Positions 1-11,846 of a stretch of 64,000 bases of DNA are shown piece by piece. The DNA comes from Ascaphus truei. Lineage: Eukaryota; Chordata; Amphibia; Anura; Ascaphidae. The notes under the pieces are model-generated. The model had not been told where the DNA came from, ran no database searches, and worked only from the letters and a program-made list of their open reading frames with translations. Positions within the stretch are counted from its first letter, which is position 1; each line of letters starts with the position of its first letter. The translations under genes were made by a program, and so were the position numbers. The stretch covers positions 72,576,580 to 72,640,579 of the forward strand of contig CM071573.1 of NCBI GenBank assembly GCA_036426205.1, in the 5' to 3' direction.

Positions 1-169
1 CATTCATTTCATTTTCAAAACACAATTCTTTATATACAGTAGTACGCAGCTCCTGGGGAACTTAGAACAATATGGTAGAGTTTATACATGTCATACAGAA
101 ATTAATTGCCAGCCCCACTTACAGTGAAGACGTGAAAGAAAAACTGGAGGTGGAATTACATGAAAATAT

Positions 170-536
170 TTGCACTCTCATTTCCCCTCTCCTCTCCACC
201 CCTTTCTCTCTCCCATTCTCCCTCTCGCTCTCTCTCTCATTCTCCCTCCCCTCCCCCTTTCCCCCATTCTCCACCCCTCCTCTCTCCCATTCTCCCTCCC
301 CTCCTCTCCCCCTTTCCCCCATTCTCCACCCCTCCTCTCTCATTCTGCCTCCCTCGCTCTCTCATTCTCCCTCTCCCCCCTCGCTCTCTCTCATTCTCCC
401 TCCCCTCCTCTCTCTCGTGCCCTTGCGCTCTCTCGTGCCCTTGCTCTCTCTCATTCTCCCCCCTTTCTCCCTCCCCCTTTCTCTCCCCCCATCTCTCTCT
501 CTCATTCTCCCTCCCCAACTCTCTCTTCCCTTCTCA
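170..536. repeat. Polypyrimidine low-complexity tract
   Basis: Nearly pure C/T sequence built from degenerate units of the type TCTCTCCCATTCTCCCTCC, repeated with variable spacing. Both strands are open over long stretches because the tract lacks stop codons; the Ser/Pro/Leu-rich or Arg/Glu/Gly-rich translations are products of composition, not proteins. Similar tracts at 11.93-12.25 kb and 30.0-30.77 kb lie inside terminal-repeat elements; no such ends are seen here. Confidence 0.9.
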
Positions 537-1749
537 GGGGGAGACAGAGACAGACGTTGATCGTGACTAAATGAAAAGCTTTAAAACTCATTTTCAGTCC
601 CGTGAGTGCCTGTTCAATACACATTCTCTATGACATTTTGCAGCACACCTGTGACCCAGACAAATAGACTTCTATACATTAGTACCACCAAATTACTATG
701 ATATAAATCTGTGTGTGTGTGTGTGTGTGTGTATTTTTATAGTGTTTATAATTTAAAAAACTGAATTTTAGCATATGTTTGTAAATGGTAATTCTGCAGA
801 TGGACTTGTCCTTGTTAATGATATCTCTGGATTGTTGGAAACCTACAGTCCTTTTTTTTGTTTGTTCGGTGCAATGTTATATATAATTTTTCCATGCATG
901 CTCAAAGACAACTTACTCATCTATTTAGTCATATGGACCAAAAGGACAGAGATTAGACAACAGTAATCTATTGTGTAGGTAAATAATGAACAAACGTGCA
1001 TATGATACAGTCCATAAGATCTCTAAAATGGTGTGTGTGTGTGTGTGTAACACTTTATTTAAACCATCACATCGCATTCATTATAAATGTAGTACTCATT
1101 ATAATGCCTTCTATTCACAACAGCGATTGCCTTTCAGGGGCCTATAGCATTAAGCATCAATTAAGTTATTACATCTAGGGATTTCATCATTTTTGTAATT
1201 TCAGTTTGTAATACAATCCAAATTAAGATAATCATAATGATATTGTATACTGTAGTTATACAGCTGTATACAGAGTATATATAAAGAGGCACACATGGGT
1301 ATTCTTGTTGCTTTGCGCCAGCTCTACTGCACTTGTATGATAATTTGGGGAGTAGTTACGGAGTATATAATAATGAAGGAGCTGCTTGTTATAATATTAT
1401 AATGACAATAATTATATTGATAATAGTATCTGTAAATGATGAAGGTTTTCTCCTTCATTGGGACAATTCAATCTGTAAGGTTTGTGGACGTACAGTATTA
1501 ACCTCTCTGTGCTCAAGAAACACACGACTGATGTACAAAATCAACACATTTTCTGAGGTTGAAGAGAGCATGAAATGATAAGAGAAAATATCTGCACTGC
1601 GCTAAAGAGCAAATTGTGCCATATTTATTGATATGTTTTCCCAAATGTTTTTACAGCATTGGGTTGTCTTGGCCAATTCATTTTATCTCCCTGTGTTTCA
1701 ATTTAGGATGTATCTTCTTAAATAATATTGATATATTAGACAATATTAG
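537..1749. other. Unassigned AT-rich DNA with two GT microsatellites
   Basis: AT-rich sequence without a recognisable gene. It contains (GT)n runs at 711-732 and 1031-1048. The short reading frames here show no domain, composition bias or homology I recognise. Confidence 0.6.
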
Positions 1750-1845
1750 ACTGGGGTAATGCAGTTGATATGATTTACTTAGATTTTGCAAAGGCTTTAA
1801 ATATGGTGCCACACAAGAGGTTAGTGCACGAAAAAAATTAAGTTA
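1750..1845 (+). pseudogene. CR1-like LINE reverse transcriptase fragment
   Basis: Reading from 1761 gives the core motif YLDFAKA followed by VPHKRL, the palm motif A region of CR1/L2-type LINE reverse transcriptases (usual form YLDFSKAFD-VPH). The catalytic Asp of the LDF triplet is kept, but the second conserved Asp position reads Asn. Only about 30 codons survive, so this is a dead fragment. It is directly followed by the gypsy remnant, suggesting that one element was broken by or joined to the other. Confidence 0.6.
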
Positions 1846-1879
1846 GTCTCTGTAACAACATATGCACCTTGATTCAATA

Positions 1880-2607
1880 ATTGGTCAGATCTATTACCAT
1901 GGGCTGAATTTGCACACAACTCCCTCAGAAACGAGTCCACCCAAGAGTCATCCTTCTTTATTAATTACGGGTATCACCCTACTTTTCTTCCCATCTCTTC
2001 CAATCTCTCTGGAGTCCTGGCTGCGGATTCCAGAGTCAACACCCTCCAAGAATCATGGAGAAGAATTCGGAGGACTCTCCAGGAATCTGTTCAGAGACAG
2101 AAAACTCTGGGAGATCGACGTCGCCTAGTGGCGCCCAGACTAAAACCAGGAGACAAGGTATGGCTCTCTTCGAGGAATATCAGGTTAAAAACTCCACCTT
2201 AAAATTGGCTCCTTGATTCCTGGGACCCTTCAAGATCCTCGAGCAAGTCAATCCTGTGGCGTATCGCCTGGAATTACCTCCTTCTATGAGAATACCGCCG
2301 GTATTTCATGTTTCCCTCCTGAAACCTGTTAATCAAAGTTCCAGATTCCCTGACACTATTCCTAGACCGCCTCCAGTCATAGTCCAAGGTCAGGAAGAAT
2401 TCGAAGTCCAGTCGATCATTAACTCCAGGTACTCCAGAGGAAATTTACAGTTTCTTGTGCATTGGAAGGGCTTCGGCCATGAAGAACGTTCCTGGGTATG
2501 ACACGATCAGTTCCACACTCCCGGCTTACTCAGATGGTTCCACACCAGGTACCCAGACAAGCCGTTCTTGGATTGTCCGGAGTTCGATCCTCAAGGGGGA
2601 GTACTGT
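1880..2607 (+). pseudogene. Ty3/gypsy integrase C-terminus with chromodomain (remnant)
   Basis: The frame from 1882 shows the end of an integrase core (PWAEFAHNS-like motif), then a basic region, the GPF/Y module (LGPFKILEQVNPVAYRL) and a proline-rich linker leading to a chromodomain (EFEVQSIINSR, LQFLVHWKGF). This combination is typical of chromovirus-type Ty3/gypsy retrotransposons. Gag, protease, reverse transcriptase and most of integrase are absent. Breaks: a frame change near 2200, a TGA where an Arg is expected before LGPF (about 2216), and a TGA after the ERSWV motif (about 2498); both TGAs fit CpG decay of CGA. Downstream the frame continues as a HTPGLLRWFH-type tail to a TGA that overlaps the LTR start. 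Confidence 0.85.
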
Positions 2608-3322
2608 GAGGAATCGGGGAACACTTCTCTTGAGGCGTGTTCCCTCCTCTCTTACCAACAGTTCTGTAGCTGCCGCTGCCTCCGCTCCCCTCTCCTCTGG
2701 TGTGCACACCCTTGCTCTCGTTACAGAGCGTGCGCGCACCCGCGCTTATGCTTTGTGCGGCGCGCACGCGTGACGTTGTGCAACGATCTCCAGCTGCGCG
2801 TCAAGCCCCTTGTTCTCCTGCACCTATCCCAGCCTCTGCTGGGGCGTGCCTCCGTTCCACCTCCTGTGTCATTGGCTTCCTGCCTCATAAATACCCTGCT
2901 AGTGCTCAGATGCATTGCTGAGCATAACCTTTGTAGCCTTGTGCGGATCCTTCGTTGTGTTCTGCCTTGTCCTGTCTTGTTTACTGAATCCTTGCAGTTT
3001 GACCCTTCATGTACCAACCCGGCTTGCCTTCTACTACGTCTACCTCTCCTCGACCCAGGCTCACGGACCACCACTATGCTGTTCTCTTCACTCCAGACCA
3101 TTGGCTTACGGAATTTGACTACACAGCTCTCTATATCCCCGGGCCCCGACAAGTATATTGGATTAACCCTCTCTCTCCAACCCAGACCCTGCTACGTTGA
3201 CAATCCACCTTCTAGGCATGCCCCCGCTGCCGTGGGTGTGAGGCACTGTCCTTCCTACCTCAGTACTGGGGTCAGGTCTAGTTTGTGGGCTCAAGCAAGT
3301 GTTACAGTGAGCACTCGTTACA
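2605..3322 (+). mobile_element. 3' LTR of the chromodomain Ty3/gypsy element
   Basis: The LTR starts with TGTGAG immediately after a purine-rich tract (AAGGGGGAG, 2593-2601), exactly where the polypurine primer should be, and the pol stop codon overlaps it. The right end is probably a TTACA at 3306 or 3322; I cannot decide without a second copy. The 320-codon frame across 2455-3417 is read-through of pol tail and LTR, not a gene. No matching 5' LTR is in the window. Confidence 0.6.
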
Positions 3323-3580
3323 CATATTATATTTATTTTTATATTGCCATATTACTGTTATGTTATGCTTTTGGTATTACACCATGGACTCTCAGCTCTA
3401 CTATGATGATGAATTAATATGGCATTTTGCTTTTTAATTATACCATTGACGCACACCACCCTATTCCCTTTAATTGGTTTCATCCACATAGCTGATCAGG
3501 GCTTGATGGTATTTAATTACCAACCAATCATATGGCTCCAGTGGGATTATAGGATTGAGTGTGTCAAAAGCTACTCCACC

Positions 3581-3617
3581 CTGATGAAGTGGCATGAGGT
3601 ATGCAACGAAACGCGTA
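3581..3617 (+). ncRNA. Hammerhead ribozyme-like motif, intact core
   Basis: CTGATGA at 3581-3587 is followed by a 7/7 stem II with one mismatch (GTGGCAT / ATGCAAC) and a 5-base loop, then GAAA at 3608-3611, the self-complementary ACGCGT at 3611-3616 and A at 3617. These are the conserved nucleotides of a type I hammerhead, with predicted cleavage after 3617. Small hammerheads with a palindromic stem III are known from Penelope-like retroelements, where they can act as dimers. Stem I is weak here (two C-G pairs), so activity is doubtful even though the core is unbroken. Confidence 0.6.
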
Positions 3618-4687
3618 GGATTTGTTATTGCCTCTCTGTTTTTACATTTCTGTGTCACACACTAATTCTGTCTAGTACACTGACACACCGAGCCCGCTGA
3701 GATTATTATTCTCAGAAGTTGCTCAGTGGAGGATCCACACACCCGGCTAGTTTTTGCCCGAGTAGGAGGTCCAGCCTGGAGGACTCTGACGTCACCTAGA
3801 TGTGTCAGTGTCCTCCACCTTGCTACATTGTAGCTATTTGTGTGGGCACTAATTCAACAAGATTACAACCCACTACTTATGATTTCAGAATACTTGGATC
3901 GTTCCTGCTGATCAATCGCCAGATGCCGATTAATCTTTACGGACACCACGGAGTACAGGAAAAGTGATACTGAGAAATCTTTCTTTTATGTATTTTTTAT
4001 ACATGCAATACTTACCCCTTTTTTTTATATTGACAATATATATTTTTTACATACTGTACTATGAGTGGCTGTGTGCTCTCTTCTGGAAAACTAGCGGCAC
4101 CTGCAGTTAGTCAGGCTGGACTCCTGTATCAAAAGTGAGTTAATAGACAGGAAGTGGCCTGAACACAGTGAGATTGTTTTCCCCAGAGAGGGGGAAATAC
4201 TTTTTCCCCAGCCAGGAAGGACGCTGGTTGGCACAGTTCCCCAAGCCTGCTGGATGCTAGTCGTAGGACATGCTGGGACTGCCTGGGTTGTACACCCAGG
4301 AAGAACAAGCCTAAGGAAGAAGTGAGACTGCTGTGGGAGCAGAGCTGTCCTGTCCAAGTGATTGGATCCAGAGGAATTTCCTGGACTCTCTCGGGACCTA
4401 CTCCCCAACAAAACAGATAAAGACTTTGATATTGTCATATATAGTATATCTGTAAACCGGACTGTGTTTTGGGCTGGTACCCAGTTTAGTTGGCTAGCCA
4501 AGTAGAGAGGGAGCTGCTGTACAGTCAGTCTTTAGCCCTTTAGGTTTTTAGGTCTTTAATTTATGCTTTGTTTTCTTAAAGGGAGTGTGGGCCTATTGTT
4601 TTGTTTATCCCCTGTAACTAAAACCCGTACAACGAAGTAGCGTCCTGCCTTGAATATGGGAAAAAAGACCCTGCAATGTGAGAGAGG

Positions 4688-4691
<4 letters not shown>
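3618..4691. other. Unassigned repeat-like DNA, possible LTR remnant at 4075-4640
   Basis: No gene recognised. The part from about 4075 to 4640 has the texture of a retroelement terminal region and resembles in style the segment at 59.15-59.83 kb, but I found no paired ends, primer site or coding sequence. It ends in a TA-rich microsatellite. Confidence 0.35.
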
Positions 4692-4786
<95 letters not shown>

Positions 4787-4850
4787 ATATATATGTATAT
4801 ATATGTATATGTATATATATATATGTATATGTATATATATTATATGTATG
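4692..4850. repeat. TA/TATG microsatellite
   Basis: A run of about 18 TA units grades into TATATG-type repeats. It abuts the left LTR of the minus-strand gypsy element; the other end of that element (10725) is also followed by a TA/TG microsatellite, so the element appears to have inserted into a microsatellite. Confidence 0.95.
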
Positions 4851-4855
4851 TTTTA

Positions 4856-5482
4856 TGTGAGACAAAACGGCTTACCCGGGGCTCCGTCGTTTGTCCGGGG
4901 ACTGTTTAGAACCGGTCTTTTAGGGTAGGTTAAATGATGAGGCGTCACGTTACTGTTCCTTAAACAGGCTATGCCTGGTTATTCAGTCCCAGGCAACTGA
5001 GACTGCACACAGTGCATACAACAGAAAACAGATCAAAACAAAAGCTGCTCACCTGAGCGATAACTTAACTTAGATATCCCTGACTCAGGGTTGGAAGTGG
5101 CTCTTTCCACTCCCAACAACAAAACAAGGTACTTTTGCAGTCTTACACAAATGAACAGAAAGATTGAACCTGTTGGGGAGGAAGGGCTTCTCCCCTCTGT
5201 ATCAGCAGCCTTCCAGCCCTCCTGGCTCTTGTGGAAGAGACCAGAGCAAACAGGAAACAGTCTTTCATACCTGATTCCTAATTAGCATGACAGGTGACAG
5301 AAATCAGGCAGCAGACAAACTCTGGTCTGGATCTCTCACCCTCAGTTCCAGCGCTTGCCAAACTGGGGATGGAGTGTATGTATTATAAGGTCTGCACTCC
5401 CAGGCAAACAGGATAGAAACTGTCTAGTATCCTGGGAGCCCTATATACGGAATTTTATAACCATCCCCTGGTTTCTGTCACA
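4856..5482 (-). repeat. 3' LTR of the Gmr1-like element
   Basis: 627 bp, reading on the plus strand from TGTGAGAC to CTGTCACA. It matches the copy at 10102-10725 almost throughout. Differences are mostly single-base insertions or deletions; for example the AATAAA polyadenylation hexamer of the other LTR is reduced by one base here. Confidence 0.92.
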
Positions 5483-5496
5483 CTATCCTCCCCCCA
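5483..5496 (-). other. Polypurine tract of the Gmr1-like element
   Basis: On the minus strand the sequence GGGGGGAGGATAG directly precedes the TGTGACAG start of the 3' LTR. This is the position and composition of the plus-strand DNA primer of LTR retrotransposons. Confidence 0.8.
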
Positions 5497-5499
5497 GCT

Positions 5500-6626
5500 C
5501 AGACCTCGAGGGATGAGCGACCAGGATATTAGGGAGGTGCATCCTTGACAAACCCGTCAGCATTGCCATGTTTGTGCTCCTGACCTGTGTTCCACAGAAA
5601 ATTTAAAGGGTTGTAGGCTTAGGAACCACCTGGTCTACTCTAGCATTCTTTCCCCTGTTTTGACACATCCAGGTAAGGGGGTGCATGATCTGTGACCAAC
5701 CGGAATTTTCTCCCAACAGATAGTATTTGAGCGTCTCTACAGCCCACCTTTATTGCGAGACACTCTTTTCTCTACTATGGAGTAATTTCTTCCTCGGGAT
5801 TTAGTTTCCTACTTAAATAAAGGATGGGGTGCCTCCTCACCTGAGACTCCTGGGAGAGTACCCCCCCCAGCTACCTCAGATGCGTCGGTTTGGACTACGA
5901 ACTCTTTGGAGAAGTCAGGTGTGACCAACACTGGTTGGGCACAGAGGAGCTCTTTCAGGCTTCTAAAGGCCTGTTCGGTTTCCGGGGACCACTTTACCAT
6001 TAGCGGTCCTCTTGCTTTTGTGAGGTCAGTTAGTGGGGTTGCCTAGTTTGCAAAATTGGGAATAAACCTTCTATGTACCCAATTAAACCCACAAAAAGGT
6101 CCTTACTTGTTTTTTTTGTAATGGCCTTGGCCATATTTGTAAGCCTCCATTTGAGTGTTTGGGGTTTCAGTAAACCTCTGCCAATAGAATATCCCAGATA
6201 CTTGGCCTCCTCCAGACAATAGTGGCATTTAGCGGGGTTAGCAGTTAGTCCAGCAGACCGGACTGCGTCAAGCACAGCTTGGACCTTTGAAGGTGGGGAT
6301 TGCCATCCTTCACTATGGATTACCACATCATCCAGGTAGGCGGCAGCATACCGAGGATGTGGTTTTTTTAAAATTTTATCCATCATTCTTTGGAATGTGG
6401 GGGAGCTCCATGTAAGCCAAAAGGCAACACCTTATACTGAAAGAGGCCGTCTGGGGTTGAGAAGGCTTGTCTTTTCTTTTGCCCTTTCGTGAGGGGAACC
6501 TGCCAGTACCCTTTTGTTGTCTAGGGTTGTGAGATATCGGGCTTTGCCCAGTCTCTCTACAAGTTCATCTACCCTGGGCATAGGATAAGTATCAAATTTT
6601 GACACCGGTTTAGTTTCCGGTAGTCA
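5500..6626 (-). pseudogene. Reverse transcriptase/RNase H part of the Gmr1-like pol, frameshifted
   Basis: Continuation of pol after the open frame ends at 6627. The pieces are in order: a palm segment with a VDELVERLGKARYLTTLD-type motif near 6500, the catalytic YLDD box (about 6325-6340) within a piece spanning 6030-6386, the thumb/connection KWSPETEQAF and the RNase H start FVVQTDASE (about 5880-6000). The later RNase H motifs ECLAIK and VTDHAP lie at about 5700-5770. At least three frame changes and an in-frame double stop separate them, so no functional enzyme can be read from this copy. All expected domains are present, so the element was complete when inserted. Confidence 0.85.
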
Positions 6627-9600
6627 TTATAAAACCTTGTTTGTACCATCTGGCTTTGGGACTAATACTATAGGGCTGTTCCACCCACTTTGGGATTCCT
6701 CAATTACACCAGTTAGCATTTTTTTAACCTCTAAACTTATAGCCTTTCTTTTGGCCTCTGGGATTCGGTTACCGGTTAAGTTAACTCGGACCCCCGGTTC
6801 AGAGACTAGGTCATGTTCAATTACGCTAGTTCTACCTGGCCGTATAGAGAAGATTTCTTTGTTTCTTCTCACTAAATTCTGAACCTCTCGTTTCTGATGA
6901 ACAGACAGGGTTTCAGCTATGCTAACCTCTGGGTCAGTTTCTTGATTCTCTGACGGACCTGGGGGTACTAGGGTTAACAAGACTTCTCTATCTTTCCAGG
7001 GCTTGAGTAGGTTTATATGGTAAATTTGCTCAGGTTTCCTCCTATCTGGCTGTCTTACCTTATAATTTACTTCTCCCACTCTTTCCAAGACCTCATATGG
7101 CCCATGCCATTTAGCAAGGAATTTACTCTCCACGGTGGGAACCAGAACTAGTACCCTATCACCTGGAGAAAAAATTCTGACCCTAGCACCCTTATTATAT
7201 GTATTCCTCTGTGCTTCTTGAGCTTTCTCCATGTGTTCCCTCACTATGGGTAGGACTGCAGCAATGCGGTCCTGCATCTGGGCAACATGCTCTATTACAC
7301 TTCTGTAAGGGGTAACCTCGTGTTCCCAAGTCTCTTTGGCTATATCCAGTAAGCCCCTTGGGTGTCGGCCATACAATAGTTCAAACGGGGAGAAGCCTGT
7401 GGATGATTGGGGAACTTCCCTAATGGCAAATAACAGGTACGGTAACAAACAATCCCAGTTTTTCCCATCTTTATCAACCGCCCGCCGTAACATGCTCTTT
7501 AAGGTTTTATTGAACCTTTCCACTAAACCATCTGTTTGTGGATGATAGACTGAGGTTCTGAGATGCTTGATTTTTAGGAGTTTACATAGCTCTTTCGTTA
7601 CTTGGGACATAAATGGTGTTCCCTGGTCAGATAGAATCTCTTTAGGAATCCCGACCCGGGAAAACAGAACTACTAACTCTTTTGCTATGTTTTTAGCTGA
7701 GGTGCTACGTAGGGGAACTGCCTCCGGATATCGGGTGGCATAATCTAATATTACCAATATATGCTGATGTCCCCTAGCAGACTTTATTAGGGGTCCTACT
7801 AGATCCATAGCAATCCGGTCAAATGGTACCTCTATTATGGGAAGGGGTACCAATGGGCTGCGGTACGCCTTGAACGGGGCGGTGATCTGACATTCTGGGC
7901 ATGAGGAACAATAATTCGTAATTTCTGCCAGAACCCCAGGCCAATAGAAGCTTCGGAGAACCTTTTCTTTTGTCTTTTCCACCCCTAGGTGTCCCCCCAA
8001 TGGATGACTATGTGCGAGGTGTAATACTACGTTACGGAATGTCTGTGGTACCAACAATTGTTTAGTTGTAACTGATTTCCTTTTATCAACCCGATATACT
8101 AGGTCGTTCTCTACCTCGAAGTAGGGGTAAGCAAGTGACCTATCTGGTTGGCCAGGAGTACTATTCTGGTCCCGTATATTTCCCCTTGCTATCGCTAATG
8201 TGGGGTCCTCCCACTGGGCCTTCTTAAAACTACCAGGACTGACCTCTAGGTCAGCGAGGGTCTTATCCGTTTCTGGGGTGGTAAGTGTCTGCTCAACATC
8301 TTGATTTGGGGTATTCCCTACCAAAGTAGTGATGGGGAAGGGAATTTTACAGCACTCCTCCTTTTCCCCCTTCTTATTTGGGCCCTCGTCAACCTCCATT
8401 TCTGAAAAAGGGAAAGGATTTGTTTCTTCTAATACTTCGTTATGGTCCGCTATTGAACTCTGGGCGCTATTCTGAGCGGGGGACCACATTTTTAGAAAAT
8501 GGGGAAAGTCGGTCCCTATTAACACATCATGTGCCAGTTTGGGTACAATACCCACCTTGAAATCTAAAGAACCAAACTCTGTTTCAAAAAAAACATCAAC
8601 AGTGGAATATTCATGATTATCCCCATGTATACAACAAATTGCCACTCTTTGTGAACTGTTTCCCTGTTTCTTCTTAATGGGCAAGAGGTATTCGGACACT
8701 AGTGTGACCATGCTCCCAGAGTCAAGAAGTGCCCGAACCCTCTTACCATTAACCTTTACAAATGCCCACAGATGGTTATTCAAGGGGTCCTCTGGGCTAG
8801 GGCCCATACATTGGGACAACAGCGAATAAGGTTCCACGCTGTTGCATTGCATGGGCTCATCATTTAGTGGGCAGATTTTTGCTGTGTGGCCCCTCTCATG
8901 ACAATTTACACATTTAGGTACATAGTCTGTGTCCCACTTAGAGCCTTTTCCCGGCTCCCCATGTTGGCTATTGCCCTTAGTGTGCGAACCACTGTTGCTT
9001 GTGCTGCGTGAAGGGGGTCGCCGCTCTTCAGCGCCCCTTAACCCCGGTACCCTTTTACCGTCTCTGGAAGAGTCCTGGAACCTCGGGTAGTGGGGTTGCT
9101 CCACGACTGTGGGTTGCGGGTGCTCTTCTGCTGCATTGTACCTTTCTACGAGGGCCACAAGCTCATCCGCATTGTGGGGGTCACTCCGACTGACCCAACG
9201 GCGTAAGGCAGAGGGAAGTTTCCTCAAGAACTGGTCCATGACCAACCGTTCCACGATGTGGCTGGCTGAGTTGATCTCGGGTTGTAGCCACTTCCAGGCG
9301 AGGTGGATGAGGTCATACATCTGGCTTCGGGTGGCTTTATCCATCGTGAAGGACCACGCGTGAAACCTTTGGGCGCGAACAGCCGTGGTTACGCCGAGGC
9401 GGGCGAGGATCTCGAACTTCAATTTTGCATAGACGTTAGCTTCGGCTGGCTCTAGATCAAAGTAAGCCTTCTGGGGTTCGCCGCTTAGGAAGGGTGCGAT
9501 TAGACCAGCCCACTCAGCTTCTGGCCATCCCTCTCTCTGTGCCGTGCGTTCAAACGTGAGAAGATAGGCTTCCACATCATCCGAGGGTCCCATCTTCTGA

Positions 9601-10004
9601 AGGTAGTGGCTTGCCCTGGTCATTTTCGGAACTGGGGCTGCCGCTGCCAGTGGAAGGTTACTGATAGTCCCCCTCAGGAGCTCGAGTTCTTGCTGTAAGC
9701 CCTGAGCGAACCGCTGTTGCTCCTCTCTCAGCAAGCGGTTTGTCTCTTGCTGGTTTGCATTCGCGTTTTGCAGGGCTTCATTCGTCTGTTGCTGGTTTGC
9801 ATTCGCCTGTTGCTGGTTGGCATTCGCCTGTTGCTGGTTGGCATTAATCTCTTGCTGGGCTATTAGCAGCTGTTGCTGGGCTGCATTCGTCTGCTGCTGG
9901 TTTGCATTAGTTTCTTGCTGGGCTATTAACAGCTGTTGCTGGGTTTCATTTGCGTCTTTCTGGGCAGCGACATTGCGTACCAGCGCACCCACCACATCTT
10001 CCAT
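6627..10004 (-). CDS. Gag-protease-integrase-(RT start) polyprotein of a Gmr1-like retrotransposon
   Basis: An open frame of 1125 codons. Residues 1-110 are a Gln/Asn-rich predicted coiled coil made of repeats such as ANANQQQ. Residues about 125-300 form the Gag core; about 210-290 match the SCAN pattern (WLQPEI, IVERLV, QFLRKLP, WVSR, ELVALVE). A zinc knuckle CVNCHERGHTAKIC lies at about 365. The aspartic protease motif LLDSG is near 428. Integrase follows: HHCC zinc finger (658-705), catalytic Asp near 731 (MDLVGPL), Asp near 793 (SDQGTPF) and Glu near 829 (DGLVERFN), then a GPY/F-type module near 967. The frame ends in the first reverse transcriptase motifs (IPEAKRKAI, SPIVLVPKPDG). Start chosen at the first Met after the primer site. 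It encodes capsid, maturation and integration functions of the element. Confidence 0.92.
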   Translation of the reverse strand: MEDVVGALVRNVAAQKDANETQQQLLIAQQETNANQQQTNAAQQQLLIAQQEINANQQQANANQQQANANQQQTNEALQNANANQQETNRLLREEQQRFAQGLQQELELLRGTISNLPLAAAAPVPKMTRASHYLQKMGPSDDVEAYLLTFERTAQREGWPEAEWAGLIAPFLSGEPQKAYFDLEPAEANVYAKLKFEILARLGVTTAVRAQRFHAWSFTMDKATRSQMYDLIHLAWKWLQPEINSASHIVERLVMDQFLRKLPSALRRWVSRSDPHNADELVALVERYNAAEEHPQPTVVEQPHYPRFQDSSRDGKRVPGLRGAEERRPPSRSTSNSGSHTKGNSQHGEPGKGSKWDTDYVPKCVNCHERGHTAKICPLNDEPMQCNSVEPYSLLSQCMGPSPEDPLNNHLWAFVKVNGKRVRALLDSGSMVTLVSEYLLPIKKKQGNSSQRVAICCIHGDNHEYSTVDVFFETEFGSLDFKVGIVPKLAHDVLIGTDFPHFLKMWSPAQNSAQSSIADHNEVLEETNPFPFSEMEVDEGPNKKGEKEECCKIPFPITTLVGNTPNQDVEQTLTTPETDKTLADLEVSPGSFKKAQWEDPTLAIARGNIRDQNSTPGQPDRSLAYPYFEVENDLVYRVDKRKSVTTKQLLVPQTFRNVVLHLAHSHPLGGHLGVEKTKEKVLRSFYWPGVLAEITNYCSSCPECQITAPFKAYRSPLVPLPIIEVPFDRIAMDLVGPLIKSARGHQHILVILDYATRYPEAVPLRSTSAKNIAKELVVLFSRVGIPKEILSDQGTPFMSQVTKELCKLLKIKHLRTSVYHPQTDGLVERFNKTLKSMLRRAVDKDGKNWDCLLPYLLFAIREVPQSSTGFSPFELLYGRHPRGLLDIAKETWEHEVTPYRSVIEHVAQMQDRIAAVLPIVREHMEKAQEAQRNTYNKGARVRIFSPGDRVLVLVPTVESKFLAKWHGPYEVLERVGEVNYKVRQPDRRKPEQIYHINLLKPWKDREVLLTLVPPGPSENQETDPEVSIAETLSVHQKREVQNLVRRNKEIFSIRPGRTSVIEHDLVSEPGVRVNLTGNRIPEAKRKAISLEVKKMLTGVIEESQSGWNSPIVLVPKPDGTNKVL

Positions 10005-10082
10005 CTTGTTTGCAGAGGATGAAAAAAACTTTTTTTTTTTTTTCTTTCAAAGTTCTTCAACCCGCAGACCCCCTAGTGCTCT

Positions 10083-10099
10083 GCCTGCATTCTCCACCA
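10083..10099 (-). other. Probable primer binding site
   Basis: On the minus strand, two bases after the 5' LTR ends, the sequence TGGTGGAGAATGC begins. A TGG start complementary to the CCA end of a tRNA at this position is the usual primer site for minus-strand DNA synthesis. I cannot say which tRNA matches. Confidence 0.6.
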
Positions 10100-10101
10100 T
10101 A

Positions 10102-11846
<1,745 letters not shown>

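Noticed and set aside
72..574. Several overlapping frames rich in Ser, Pro and Leu or Arg, Glu and Gly
   Set aside because: They come from the C/T-only tract, which has no stop codons in any frame; no domain or start context.
2455..3417. 320-codon plus-strand frame
   Set aside because: It runs from the gypsy pol tail through the polypurine tract into the LTR; no conserved domain.
4605..4928. Ile/Tyr-rich frames
   Set aside because: Translations of the TA/TATG microsatellite.
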